From an uncultured Collinsella sp. (lineage in GTDB: Bacteria; Actinomycetota; Coriobacteriia; Coriobacteriales; Coriobacteriaceae): a stretch of DNA of 5,977 nt. The translations under genes and the position numbers were made by a program. Shown piece after piece: positions 1-5,937 of this stretch; within the stretch, counting starts at the first letter, position 1, and each line of letters opens with the position of its first letter. The stretch lies in the NCBI GenBank assembly GCA_900554255.1, contig USGN01000081.1, positions 1 to 5,977 on the forward strand. Direction: 5' to 3'. The notes beneath the pieces are model-generated. The model was not told the DNA's origin, made no database searches, and saw nothing but the letters and a program-made list of their open reading frames with translations.

Positions 1-2
1 TT

Positions 3-1562
3 CACCTGTCCACACAGGCGGGCGTCCATAGCGAAGGTGCCGTGCGGCTGGCTGCCGACGAGCTCGGGGTCGAGCGTGTGACGACCGCCCGCGAGCTGGC
101 GGTCGACGAGATTTCCGCCCTGTGTGCTACCGGCGTGCCTATCGAGGTGTTCTGCCACGGCGCGATTTGCATTGGATATTCGGGCGCCTGCGAGTTTTCG
201 GCCCTGCGGCGTGGACGATCGGCGATGCGCGGCGACTGTACACAGCCGTGCCGCCTGGCGTACGACCTGGTGGACGAGGCGGGGCAGAGCGTTGTCGCCG
301 TCGAGGGAGATCGCCTGCTGTGCCCGCGCGACTATCTGGGTATTGCGCATCTGCCCGAGCTTGTAGATGCCGGCGTGGCGTCGCTCAAGATCGAGGGGCG
401 CATGAAGAACCCCGATTACGTATTCAACGTGGTGCGGGTGTGGCGCCGGGCACTCGATATGCTGTGCGACGGCGCGTGGGGCCCCGGTGCCGTGGAAGAG
501 CTTGAGCGCGAGCTGGGAAGGTCGTTTAACCGTGGGTTTACCGATGCGTACCTGCGAGGGCGTTCGGGTGCCGAGCTGATGAGCTTTGAGCGCGCAATTA
601 ACCAGGGCGTGCGCGTGGGGCGCTTGGTCGCTGTGGGCCACGAAGAGGTGACCGTTGAGCTCGACGCCGCCGTGGCGGCGGGTGACACGCTCGAGATTCG
701 GTTCTATCCGGGTGTCGACGCGCGTCCCGATGTGCCCAAGCGCTGGCCGCAGGTGCCCTGCCCGGTGGATGCCGCAGCGGGGAAGCGCGTCGTCGTGCAT
801 TGCAAGCGTAAGGTGGACGCGGGCTGCGAGGTATACCTGATTCGCAGCGCCGGCGTGTTGGATCAGACGGCGGCGGTGTTGGAGCGCATGCGGGCCGAGG
901 CGGATGCGATTGCGCCCGTTGCGCGTGCCGTTGAGGTGCTGCCCTTTGAGGGCGTTGCGGTGGATGGCGGTGCGTCGACGGAGTTGGTGGAGTGCGCGGT
1001 TCCCGCTCGCATGGTTTTTGCTTGGCAGCTGATGGATGCCGACCCGCGCGGAGAACTCGATTTGTCCGACGCCGTTGTGGTGCTTGACGAAGTGTGCCGC
1101 ACGGGTGACGCTGACTGGACCCGCTCACTGATGCAGCGTGCCAGGCGTGTCGTCTGCCGCAGCCTGGGACAGGTGGTGATCGCTCGCGAGCTGGGCGTGA
1201 CGTTTGACGTGGCGGCGCCGGTGTTCTGCGCGAATCGGGCCACGCTTACCTGGCTGCGCGGACTCGGTGCGGGGCGGGTGTACTTGCCGGCCGAGTTGCT
1301 CGGCAATGATGCGGAGCGTATTGCCGAGCTGGCCGCTGAACCCGGCGTCTTGGGTCCGGTCGACGCCGACCGTCCCGAGCTTATGGTGTGCGAGCACTGC
1401 CTGCTGACCGCCGAGGGCGTCTGCGCTACCGATGCGACGGGACAGGTCCGTTGCCGCGACTGCTTGCGTCGTCGGCAGGTGCGCTATCTGGTCGAGCGTG
1501 ACGGTACACGTCTGCCAGTTGCCATTGACGCATGCGGCAGGACGAGGATTTTCCTGTCGTAG
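3..1562 (+). CDS. U32 family protein (collagenase-like, with DUF3656-type middle region), 5' end missing
   Basis: The frame is open to the left edge and stops at TAG 1560-1562. The GTG at base 42 is internal, because the codons before it already spell the family's conserved HLSTQ motif (bases 3-17). About 100 N-terminal residues probably lie upstream (inference). Counting from base 42, residues 34-70 carry the U32 signature: EVFCHGA, YSGAC, then GDCTQPC with C43, C50, C66 and C70. Residues 94-121 give CPRDYLG and SLKIEGRM. Residues 159-225 match the DUF3656 pattern (RSFNRGFTDAYL, NQGVRVG, GDTLEI). A second, degenerate half follows, ending in a cysteine cluster (C450, C453, C461, C471, C474) and the family tail LP-V-ID...GRTRIF. 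Known relatives include E. coli RlhA (23S rRNA cytidine hydroxylation) and TrhP (tRNA uridine hydroxylation); UbiU/UbiV bind a 4Fe-4S cluster. Older annotations call the family peptidase or collagenase. Whether this one modifies RNA or cleaves protein cannot be told here. It ends 96 bases before tyrS. Confidence 0.93.
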   Translation, partial: HLSTQAGVHSEGAVRLAADELGVERVTTARELAVDEISALCATGVPIEVFCHGAICIGYSGACEFSALRRGRSAMRGDCTQPCRLAYDLVDEAGQSVVAVEGDRLLCPRDYLGIAHLPELVDAGVASLKIEGRMKNPDYVFNVVRVWRRALDMLCDGAWGPGAVEELERELGRSFNRGFTDAYLRGRSGAELMSFERAINQGVRVGRLVAVGHEEVTVELDAAVAAGDTLEIRFYPGVDARPDVPKRWPQVPCPVDAAAGKRVVVHCKRKVDAGCEVYLIRSAGVLDQTAAVLERMRAEADAIAPVARAVEVLPFEGVAVDGGASTELVECAVPARMVFAWQLMDADPRGELDLSDAVVVLDEVCRTGDADWTRSLMQRARRVVCRSLGQVVIARELGVTFDVAAPVFCANRATLTWLRGLGAGRVYLPAELLGNDAERIAELAAEPGVLGPVDADRPELMVCEHCLLTAEGVCATDATGQVRCRDCLRRRQVRYLVERDGTRLPVAIDACGRTRIFLS

Positions 1563-1581
1563 GTGCCGCGTCGCGTCAGTT

Positions 1582-1590
1582 TGTTATCAT
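1582..1590 (+). promoter_or_regulatory. Candidate extended -10 promoter for tyrS
   Basis: TG, one base, then TATCAT (five of six matches to TATAAT) forms an extended -10 element shortly after the stop codon of the U32 gene. No good -35 hexamer lies 16-18 bases upstream, which is tolerated in extended -10 promoters. Transcription would start near 1597 and give a leader of about 60 nt before tyrS. This is a motif match only. Confidence 0.4.
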
Positions 1591-1611
1591 ATGAGAGTTT
1601 ATGGACTTCCA

Positions 1612-1636
1612 GCACCGCCGTTTTCGGCGAGGGTGC
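1612..1636 (+). promoter_or_regulatory. Small hairpin in the tyrS leader
   Basis: GCACC-GCCG (1612-1620) pairs with CGGC (1625-1628) and GGTGC (1632-1636). This gives nine pairs, a TTTT loop and a three-base GAG bulge on the 3' side. It ends six bases before the Shine-Dalgarno sequence and leaves it exposed. No T-run follows, so it is not a terminator. It could stabilise the mRNA end or serve as a control element; the role is unknown. Confidence 0.4.
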
Positions 1637-1642
1637 TATAGC

Positions 1643-1651
1643 AAAAGGAGG
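1643..1651 (+). promoter_or_regulatory. Shine-Dalgarno site that fixes the tyrS start
   Basis: AAAAGGAGG is a near-perfect Shine-Dalgarno sequence seven bases before the ATG at 1659. It decides the start over the in-frame GTG at 1563, which would add 32 residues unlike any tyrosyl-tRNA synthetase N-terminus and has no such site. Confidence 0.85.
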
Positions 1652-1658
1652 ATACCCA

Positions 1659-2870
1659 ATGCTGTCTGTTGACGAGCAAATGCGTATCATCACCTCGGGT
1701 GCTGCCCAAATCGTCCCCGAGGCCGACCTTCGCAAGAAGCTTGAGAAGGGCGAGCCCCTCAACATCAAGCTCGGCGTCGACCCCACCAGCCCCGACCTGC
1801 ACCTGGGCCACGCCGTGCCCCTGCGCAAGATGCGTCAGTTCCAGGACCTGGGCCACAACGTCACCCTCATCATCGGCAACGGCACCGCGCTGATCGGCGA
1901 CCCTTCGGGCAAGAATTCCACCCGTCCGCAGCTTTCGCAGGAGCAGATCGAGGCCAACGCTGAGACCTACGTGAGCCAGGCCATGAAGATCCTGGATCCC
2001 GAGAAGACCACCATCGTGCACAACGGCGACTGGATCCTTTCGATGGATCTGGCCGGTCTGCTGCAGGTGTGCTCCAAGTTCACCGTCGCCCGCATTCTTG
2101 AGCGCGATGACTTTACCAAGCGCTACCAGTCTCAGACGCCGATCGCCCTGCATGAGTTCCTGTATCCCGTGATGCAGGCTTTCGACTCCGTGCAGATCAA
2201 GGCCGACGTGGAGATGGGCGGCACCGATCAGCTCTTCAACCTGCTCGCCGGCCGTGAGCTCATGGAGAAGATGGGCATGGAGCCCCAGGTCGCGCTCACC
2301 ATGCCGCTGCTCGAGGGCACCGATGGCGTTCGTAAGATGTCCAAGTCCTACGGTAACTACATCGGCCTGACCGACGCGCCCAAGGACATGTTCGGCAAGA
2401 CCATGTCCATTCCCGACGAGATGATCGGCAAGTACTATCGTCTGGCCAGCTCGCTCACCCCGGCCGAGGTCGACAAGATCGACGGCGCCCTGGCCGATGG
2501 TTCTGCCGACCCCTACGAGCTCAAGCGCGCTCTGGGCCGCGACCTGTGCGACACCTACCACGGCGCCGGTGCCGGCGACGAGGCCCAGGCCGAGTTCGAC
2601 CGCGTGTTCAAGGAGGGCCAGCTCGCCGACTTCCCCGAGAAGCATGTCGAGCTGACTGTTAACGACGAGGGCCAGATCTACCTCGCCGGCCTGCTCAAGG
2701 ACCTGGGTCTTTCGGCGAGCGCCGGCCAGGCTCGTCGCGATATCGACGGCGGCGGCGTCAAGATCAACGGCAAGGCCGTGGCTCCCAAGAGCTATAACAT
2801 CGATCCCAGCGCCCTCAAACTGGGCGACACCCTCTCCGTAGGCAAGCGCAAGGGCTTCAAGTTGGTCTAA
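1659..2870 (+). CDS. tyrS: Tyrosyl-tRNA synthetase (class I, KMSKS type)
   Basis: This cytoplasmic enzyme (EC 6.1.1.1) joins tyrosine to tRNA-Tyr using ATP. The product is 403 aa, normal for the family. The Rossmann catalytic domain holds the ATP-binding HIGH motif as HLGH (residues 48-51, within DPTSPDLHLGHAV), the GGTDQ motif (187-191) and KMSKS (226-230). The last ~65 residues (YLAGLLKDLGLSASAGQARR, then a GGVKINGK segment) form the S4 RNA-binding domain. A literal KMSKS, rather than KFGKT, puts it with the TyrZ-like branch of bacterial enzymes. Codon use is more biased than in the neighbours: lysine is almost all AAG and codons ending in C or G dominate, as expected for a highly expressed gene. 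It has its own candidate promoter, a strong ribosome binding site and a terminator, so it is probably a single-gene unit. No T-box leader is present; the gap of 96 bases is too short for one. Confidence 0.98.
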   Translation: MLSVDEQMRIITSGAAQIVPEADLRKKLEKGEPLNIKLGVDPTSPDLHLGHAVPLRKMRQFQDLGHNVTLIIGNGTALIGDPSGKNSTRPQLSQEQIEANAETYVSQAMKILDPEKTTIVHNGDWILSMDLAGLLQVCSKFTVARILERDDFTKRYQSQTPIALHEFLYPVMQAFDSVQIKADVEMGGTDQLFNLLAGRELMEKMGMEPQVALTMPLLEGTDGVRKMSKSYGNYIGLTDAPKDMFGKTMSIPDEMIGKYYRLASSLTPAEVDKIDGALADGSADPYELKRALGRDLCDTYHGAGAGDEAQAEFDRVFKEGQLADFPEKHVELTVNDEGQIYLAGLLKDLGLSASAGQARRDIDGGGVKINGKAVAPKSYNIDPSALKLGDTLSVGKRKGFKLV

Positions 2871-2897
2871 CGAGCGAGTTGACCTCACAAGTGCAAT

Positions 2898-2933
2898 AAG
2901 GCCGCAGCCGGGAATCCCGACTGCGGCCTTTTT
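2898..2933 (+). terminator. Intrinsic terminator of tyrS
   Basis: AAGGCCGCAG (2898-2907) pairs fully with CTGCGGCCTT (2921-2930). An inner CGGG/CCCG stem (2909-2912 with 2916-2919) is separated from it by a single C-A mismatch and closed by an AAT loop. The 3' arm runs into five Ts (2929-2933). It sits 27 bases after the tyrS stop. The A-run on the left arm is short, so it is mainly a + strand terminator. Confidence 0.93.
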
Positions 2934-2942
2934 GGTTACGAC

Positions 2943-2965
2943 GATCCCATGGGGACGGAGGGATC
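2943..2965. repeat. Short inverted repeat around a GGGGAC core
   Basis: GATCCC (2943-2948) and GGGATC (2960-2965) form a six-base inverted repeat with an 11-base spacer that contains GGGGAC (2951-2956). CAT-GGGGACG (2948-2957) resembles the core of the repeats after ade (CATTGGGGACG), short by one T. It may be a decayed relative of those repeats, or chance. Confidence 0.3.
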
Positions 2966-2996
2966 ATTTGGCGGTGCCGTTAAGCGGAGAGGCGTA

Positions 2997-3024
2997 TTGT
3001 TGACCCATCGTTTGGGCATACAAT
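2997..3024 (+). promoter_or_regulatory. Candidate promoter for the adenine deaminase gene
   Basis: TTGTTG (2997-3002) and TACAAT (3019-3024) are spaced by 16 bases. The -10 matches the consensus at five of six positions; the -35 is weak (three of six). A better -35 hexamer, TTGACC (3000-3005), is only 13 bases from the same -10, which is too close. Transcription would start near 3031, just before the leader hairpin. Confidence 0.42.
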
Positions 3025-3036
3025 GGCTATTGGCTT

Positions 3037-3072
3037 GCTGCGGTGAAGGCTCGTCCGCTCCGCAGCTTTTTT
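3037..3072 (+). terminator. Terminator-like hairpin in the ade leader (possible attenuator)
   Basis: GCTGCGG (3037-3043) pairs perfectly with CCGCAGC (3060-3066) across a 16-base loop, and six Ts follow at once (3067-3072). This is the form of an intrinsic terminator. It lies between the candidate ade promoter and the ade Shine-Dalgarno sequence, not after a gene; tyrS already has its own terminator 104 bases earlier. Transcripts starting near 3031 would therefore have to pass it, which suggests attenuation. A seven-pair stem with a large loop may terminate only partly. Confidence 0.6.
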
Positions 3073-3080
3073 CTACGGTT

Positions 3081-3087
3081 AAAGGAG
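3081..3087 (+). promoter_or_regulatory. Shine-Dalgarno site that fixes the ade start
   Basis: AAAGGAG ends five bases before the in-frame ATG at 3093. It decides the start over an in-frame upstream ATG at 2949, which lies in the tyrS-ade gap before the promoter and the terminator-like hairpin. Another ATG at 3089 is out of frame and reaches TGA after four codons. Confidence 0.8.
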
Positions 3088-3092
3088 TATGT

Positions 3093-4913
3093 ATGTCCGT
3101 TGAGGTCATGAGGTCTGTGATCGATGCTGCCGAGGGGCGCGTGCCCGTTGACACGCTGTTTACCAATGCGCAGATTGTCGACGTGTATGGCCAGCGTGTG
3201 GCGCCCGGTAGCGTTGCCGTCAAGGACGGTGTGATCGTCGGCGTGCTCTACAACGGTCGCGACGATGCCGCTGGCACCTACGAGGCAACTGAGGTCATCG
3301 ACTGCCAGGGCCGCTATCTCGCTCCCGGTTTTATTGACGGGCATCTGCATATCGAGTCTTCGAACATCCGTCCCGCCGAGTATGCGCGCATGGCGGCGAC
3401 GCGCGGCACCACCACTGCCATTGCCGACAGCCACGAGATCGCCAATGTTTCCGGCCTGGACGGCCTGCGCTTTATGATCGAGGACGGCCGTCGCGCGCCC
3501 ATTTCCATCAAGTACATGATGCCCTCGTGCGTGCCCGCACTGCCCGATGAACAGGCGGGCGCTGTGATTACCGCCGCTGACATGCAGGCGTTTTTTGCCG
3601 AGCATCCGGGCGATGTCTTTGGTCTGGGCGAAATGATGAACCTGCCGGGTGTCTTTATGGCCGACCCCGAGACCTGTGCTCGCATCGATGCTGCCAACCA
3701 GACGCCGTCCAAACAGGTTGACGGTCACGCCCCACTCGTTGCCGGTAAGGACCTCAACGCCTATGCCGCAGCGGGCATTATCGCCGACCACGAGTCGACG
3801 ATTCCCGAGGAGGCGCTCGACAAGCTGTCCCGCGGCATATATGTGATGCTGCGTGAAGGCACGTGCAGCCATGACCTGGCCAACCTGTCTCCGATGCTGC
3901 TGGAAAACCCCGCCCGTGCCCGCCGCTGCTGCTTTGCGACTGACGACCGCGCCCCTTCCGATGCGCTTGCGACCGGCATGATCGACAACGCCTGCCGCGT
4001 GGCTATCGAGGCCGGCATCGACCCGGTGGTCGCCATCTCTATGGCGTCCCTTTCCACGGCTGAGGCATTTGGCCTGGACCACGGCTGTCGCGACCCGCAT
4101 GAGCTCCGTGGCGCGATCGCCCCGGGCAAGCGTGCCGACCTGCTGTTGCTCGATGACCTGACGTTTGCCAAGGCTCCGCATCGTGTCTATGCCGCCGGTG
4201 CTCTGGTGGCGCAGGACGGCACCTTTGTGGGCGAGATTGCATCCGAGATGGCCGAGGTTGCGGCCCTTGCCGATGAGCTGCGCGCTTCCGTTAAACTGCC
4301 GAAGCTATCGCTCGACGTGTTCGACTATGCCTTTAAGCCGGGCGAGGCCGTGATCGACGTGGTGCCGGGCAAGGCCATCACGGGTATGGCTCGCCCCGAG
4401 AGTGCCGAGGGCCTGCGCCGCATTATGCTGATCGAGCGCCACGGCCGCGGCGTGTCGCTGCAGGCCGAGGGCGCCGATGGCGACGGCCCCGCTGGCCTGG
4501 GCCTGGTCGGCAAGCATATCGGTCGCGGCTGGGTGCGCGGCTTTACCATCACGGGCGGTGCCATCGCCTCGACGATCGGCCACGACTCGCACAACGTGTG
4601 CGTGGTGGGCGACAGCGCGGCTGATATGATGGCTGCCGTCGAGGCCGTGGGCCAGGGCGGCCACGTGCTGGTGCGCAACGGCGAGGTCGTGGCGCGCATT
4701 CCGCTGGCGCTCGGTGGCCTTATGAGCGAAGGCACGGCCGAGGACGTTGCTGCGCAGCACGACGACTTTATGGTCAAGGCGCGCGCCATGGGCATTGAGC
4801 CGCCGCTCGATCCCATCATGGGCATCATCTTCCTGCCCCTGCCGGTGATCCCGACGCTCCGCATCCGCCCCGAGGGCATGTTCGACGTCACCACCTTCAC
4901 CTACACCGACTAG
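3093..4913 (+). CDS. ade: Adenine deaminase (Ade/AdeC type, amidohydrolase superfamily)
   Basis: The enzyme (EC 3.5.4.2) converts adenine to hypoxanthine and ammonia in the cytoplasm, feeding purine salvage. The product is 606 aa, slightly longer than the 577 aa B. subtilis enzyme. After an N-terminal beta segment (LFTNAQIVDVYG, residues 22-33) comes the metal-binding motif GFIDGHLHIESS (79-90; H84, H86), then ADSHEIANV (111-119), GLGEMMNLPGV (177-187), DGHAP (210-214), DHES (232-235) and the metal-ligand region FATDDR (281-286). LRGAIAPGKRADLLLL (338-353) is the usual amidohydrolase strand after the barrel. The C-terminal adenine-deaminase domain follows, with GHDSHN (496-501) and the family ending LPVIPTLRIRPEGMFDV (583-599). 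No key residue is missing. The leader has a terminator-like hairpin, so expression may be attenuated, but I see no purine riboswitch. The stop codon TAG lies inside the first copy of the downstream repeat. Confidence 0.96.
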   Translation: MSVEVMRSVIDAAEGRVPVDTLFTNAQIVDVYGQRVAPGSVAVKDGVIVGVLYNGRDDAAGTYEATEVIDCQGRYLAPGFIDGHLHIESSNIRPAEYARMAATRGTTTAIADSHEIANVSGLDGLRFMIEDGRRAPISIKYMMPSCVPALPDEQAGAVITAADMQAFFAEHPGDVFGLGEMMNLPGVFMADPETCARIDAANQTPSKQVDGHAPLVAGKDLNAYAAAGIIADHESTIPEEALDKLSRGIYVMLREGTCSHDLANLSPMLLENPARARRCCFATDDRAPSDALATGMIDNACRVAIEAGIDPVVAISMASLSTAEAFGLDHGCRDPHELRGAIAPGKRADLLLLDDLTFAKAPHRVYAAGALVAQDGTFVGEIASEMAEVAALADELRASVKLPKLSLDVFDYAFKPGEAVIDVVPGKAITGMARPESAEGLRRIMLIERHGRGVSLQAEGADGDGPAGLGLVGKHIGRGWVRGFTITGGAIASTIGHDSHNVCVVGDSAADMMAAVEAVGQGGHVLVRNGEVVARIPLALGGLMSEGTAEDVAAQHDDFMVKARAMGIEPPLDPIMGIIFLPLPVIPTLRIRPEGMFDVTTFTYTD

Positions 4914-4957
4914 TCATTGGGGACGTTCTTAAACGACTAGTCGTTGGGGACATTCTT
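4908..4957. repeat. Two tandem copies of a 23-base repeat with a 27-base period
   Basis: Copy 1 is 4908-4930 and copy 2 is 4935-4957. Both read GACTAGTC, one variable base (A or G), TTGGGGAC, one variable base (G or A), TTCTT: 21 of 23 positions agree. GACTAGTC is its own reverse complement, and in copy 2 this grows to a perfect 14-base palindrome, AACGACTAGTCGTT (4932-4945). Copy 1 overlaps the last codon and stop of ade. A weak hairpin, GGCGT/ACGCC (4959-4963 with 4972-4976), follows directly. The form resembles REP-like dispersed intergenic repeats, but the family is not identified here. Confidence 0.8.
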
Positions 4958-4995
4958 TGGCGTGTCGCCTGACGCCGCGACCGTGAGACCTCTGG

Positions 4996-5003
4996 CACGC
5001 GTG
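4996..5003. other. Eight-base palindrome CACGCGTG
   Basis: A perfect eight-base palindrome in the ade-HAD gap, about 115 bases before the HAD start. It could be a regulator half-site pair, but there is no second copy in the gap and no clear promoter next to it, so chance is quite possible. Confidence 0.15.
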
Positions 5004-5052
5004 AGCTATTTGCTAGGTCCATGTAACGTTTGTGACTACGGGGTCTTATTTG

Positions 5053-5117
5053 AGCTCCCTTTGGGTACGTTGGAATCGGATATACGTCCGATTCCATCAA
5101 GCCCGAAGGGAGCTTTT
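5053..5117 (+). promoter_or_regulatory. Two-tier leader hairpin that covers the HAD ribosome binding site
   Basis: The outer stem pairs 5053-5066 with 5101-5114: 14 pairs including two G-T wobbles, built on AGCTCCCTT and AAGGGAGCT. A four-by-four internal loop follows, then a perfect ten-pair inner stem of TGGAATCGGA (5071-5080) with TCCGATTCCA (5087-5096), closed by the loop TATACG. The Shine-Dalgarno sequence AAGGGAG (5106-5112), seven bases before the ATG at 5120, lies wholly inside the 3' arm. Four Ts (5114-5117) follow, so the fold could also act as an intrinsic terminator for ade transcripts. The inner inverted repeat could instead be a protein-binding operator in DNA. Confidence 0.75.
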
Positions 5118-5119
5118 CT

Positions 5120-5914
5120 ATGTTTAAACTGATTGCATCCGATATGGACGGCACACTGCTTGACGAAAACGGCCAGGTGCCTCCCGAGACCTACGAACTG
5201 ATTTTGGCGCTACGCGAGCATGGCGTGCATTTTGCCGCATCGTCAGGTCGCCGCTACGATCGTCTGTGCGAGTTCTTTGCGCCCGTTTGCGACAAGATGG
5301 ACTTTGTCGCCGCTAACGGTGCCCAGGTCTACGCCGACGGCAAAATGGTAGACCGTGAGGTGTATTCACACCTGGCGATTCGAAGGCTCGCCCAGGCTGT
5401 CGCGACGTTTCCCAATCTGCATCTTGCGCTCTTCGACCGAACCAAGTCCTTTTTGCTCGATGACGAGTGCAAGTTCGTGCGCGAGGTCGATAAGGACCTT
5501 CCCAATGCCGAGCGCATTTGGGAGCTGCCCGATCCCAGCGTAAATATCATCAAAGCGAGTATCTTTTGCGACGACGGTGCCGTTATGGACAGTGCGTACG
5601 TGCTGCAGCGCGAACTCGGTCAGCTCTTTACTTTTGCGCCTTCGGGTAACGCGTGGATCGATGCTATGCAGCCCGGCGTGTCGAAGGCTTCGGGTATCGC
5701 ACAGCTCGCGGAGCATTATGGCATTGGGCGCGACGAGGTTATGGCGTTTGGCGACTCGATGAACGATTACGAGATCATTCGCTTTGTCGGCACGGGCTGC
5801 GCGATGGAAAACGCGCGTCCTGCACTCAAGGCCGTTGCCGATCGCGTGGTGGGGCGCAACCGCGACCACGCCGTCCAGCAGGAACTTCGCCGTGTTCTGG
5901 AGAGCCTCGCCTAA
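5120..5914 (+). CDS. Cof-type HAD-IIB family hydrolase (probable sugar- or cofactor-phosphate phosphatase)
   Basis: A 264 aa soluble protein, a typical length for Cof/YidA-type phosphatases. All four HAD motifs are present: motif I DMDGT (residues 8-12, nucleophile D8 and acid/base D10), motif II in AASSGRR (39-45), motif III K189 in GVSKASGIAQL, and motif IV GDSMND (211-216, metal ligands D212 and D216). VAANGAQVY (63-71) is the usual start of the C2B cap, which fills roughly residues 80-185. The family dephosphorylates sugar phosphates, FMN, pyridoxal phosphate and similar small molecules, usually with loose specificity, so the substrate cannot be named. ATG 5120 follows a Shine-Dalgarno sequence by seven bases, and motif I at residue 8 confirms the start. 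That site is buried in a long hairpin, so translation may be controlled. There is no clear promoter of its own, so it may depend partly on read-through from ade. Confidence 0.94.
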   Translation: MFKLIASDMDGTLLDENGQVPPETYELILALREHGVHFAASSGRRYDRLCEFFAPVCDKMDFVAANGAQVYADGKMVDREVYSHLAIRRLAQAVATFPNLHLALFDRTKSFLLDDECKFVREVDKDLPNAERIWELPDPSVNIIKASIFCDDGAVMDSAYVLQRELGQLFTFAPSGNAWIDAMQPGVSKASGIAQLAEHYGIGRDEVMAFGDSMNDYEIIRFVGTGCAMENARPALKAVADRVVGRNRDHAVQQELRRVLESLA

Positions 5915-5920
5915 TCCGGC

Positions 5921-5937
5921 AGTTAGGGACGTTCCTT
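5921..5937. repeat. Degenerate third copy of the GGGAC repeat
   Basis: AGTTAGGGACGTTCCTT, six bases after the HAD stop codon, shares GGGACGTTC and flanking T-rich bases with copy 1 after ade (4920-4928), but lacks the GACTAGTC palindrome. Its place just behind a stop codon mirrors that of the other copies. No terminator is visible in the remaining bases to the window end. Confidence 0.45.

Noticed and set aside
1541..1558. Small imperfect hairpin (GAC-AGGA with TCCT-GTC, one bulged G) at the 3' end of the U32 gene
   Set aside because: It has seven pairs at most, lies inside coding sequence and has no T-run, so it does not qualify as a terminator.
42..1562. GTG at base 42 as the true start of the U32 gene
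   Set aside because: The reading frame continues upstream to the window edge with conserved family residues (HLSTQ), and a start here would remove the first half of the domain.
1561..1570. AGGTGCCGCG, eight of ten matches to the T-box core TGGTACCGCG, upstream of tyrS
   Set aside because: It overlaps the stop codon of the U32 gene and lies before the candidate promoter. A T-box needs about 200 bases with a specifier stem and a terminator, none of which fit in the 96-base gap.
1599..2888. A 429-codon open frame on the - strand, antisense to tyrS
   Set aside because: It mirrors tyrS almost exactly and has a repetitive, low-information composition (many L, G, V, H). It arises because the biased codons of tyrS avoid TTA, CTA and TCA, so no stops appear on the other strand.
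2934..3092. Purine riboswitch ahead of adenine deaminase (TTCTAC at 3071-3076 recalls part of its core)
   Set aside because: The three-helix aptamer with its other conserved junction bases is missing, and the fragment lies after the terminator-like hairpin, in the wrong place.
3027..4181. A 384-codon open frame on the - strand, antisense to ade
   Set aside because: It has the same origin as the antisense frame of tyrS, resembles no protein family I recognise, and covers a clear gene on the + strand.
4944..5132. A 62-codon + strand frame in the ade-HAD gap
   Set aside because: It has no ribosome binding site, runs through the repeat and the long leader hairpin, and overlaps the start of the HAD gene in another frame.
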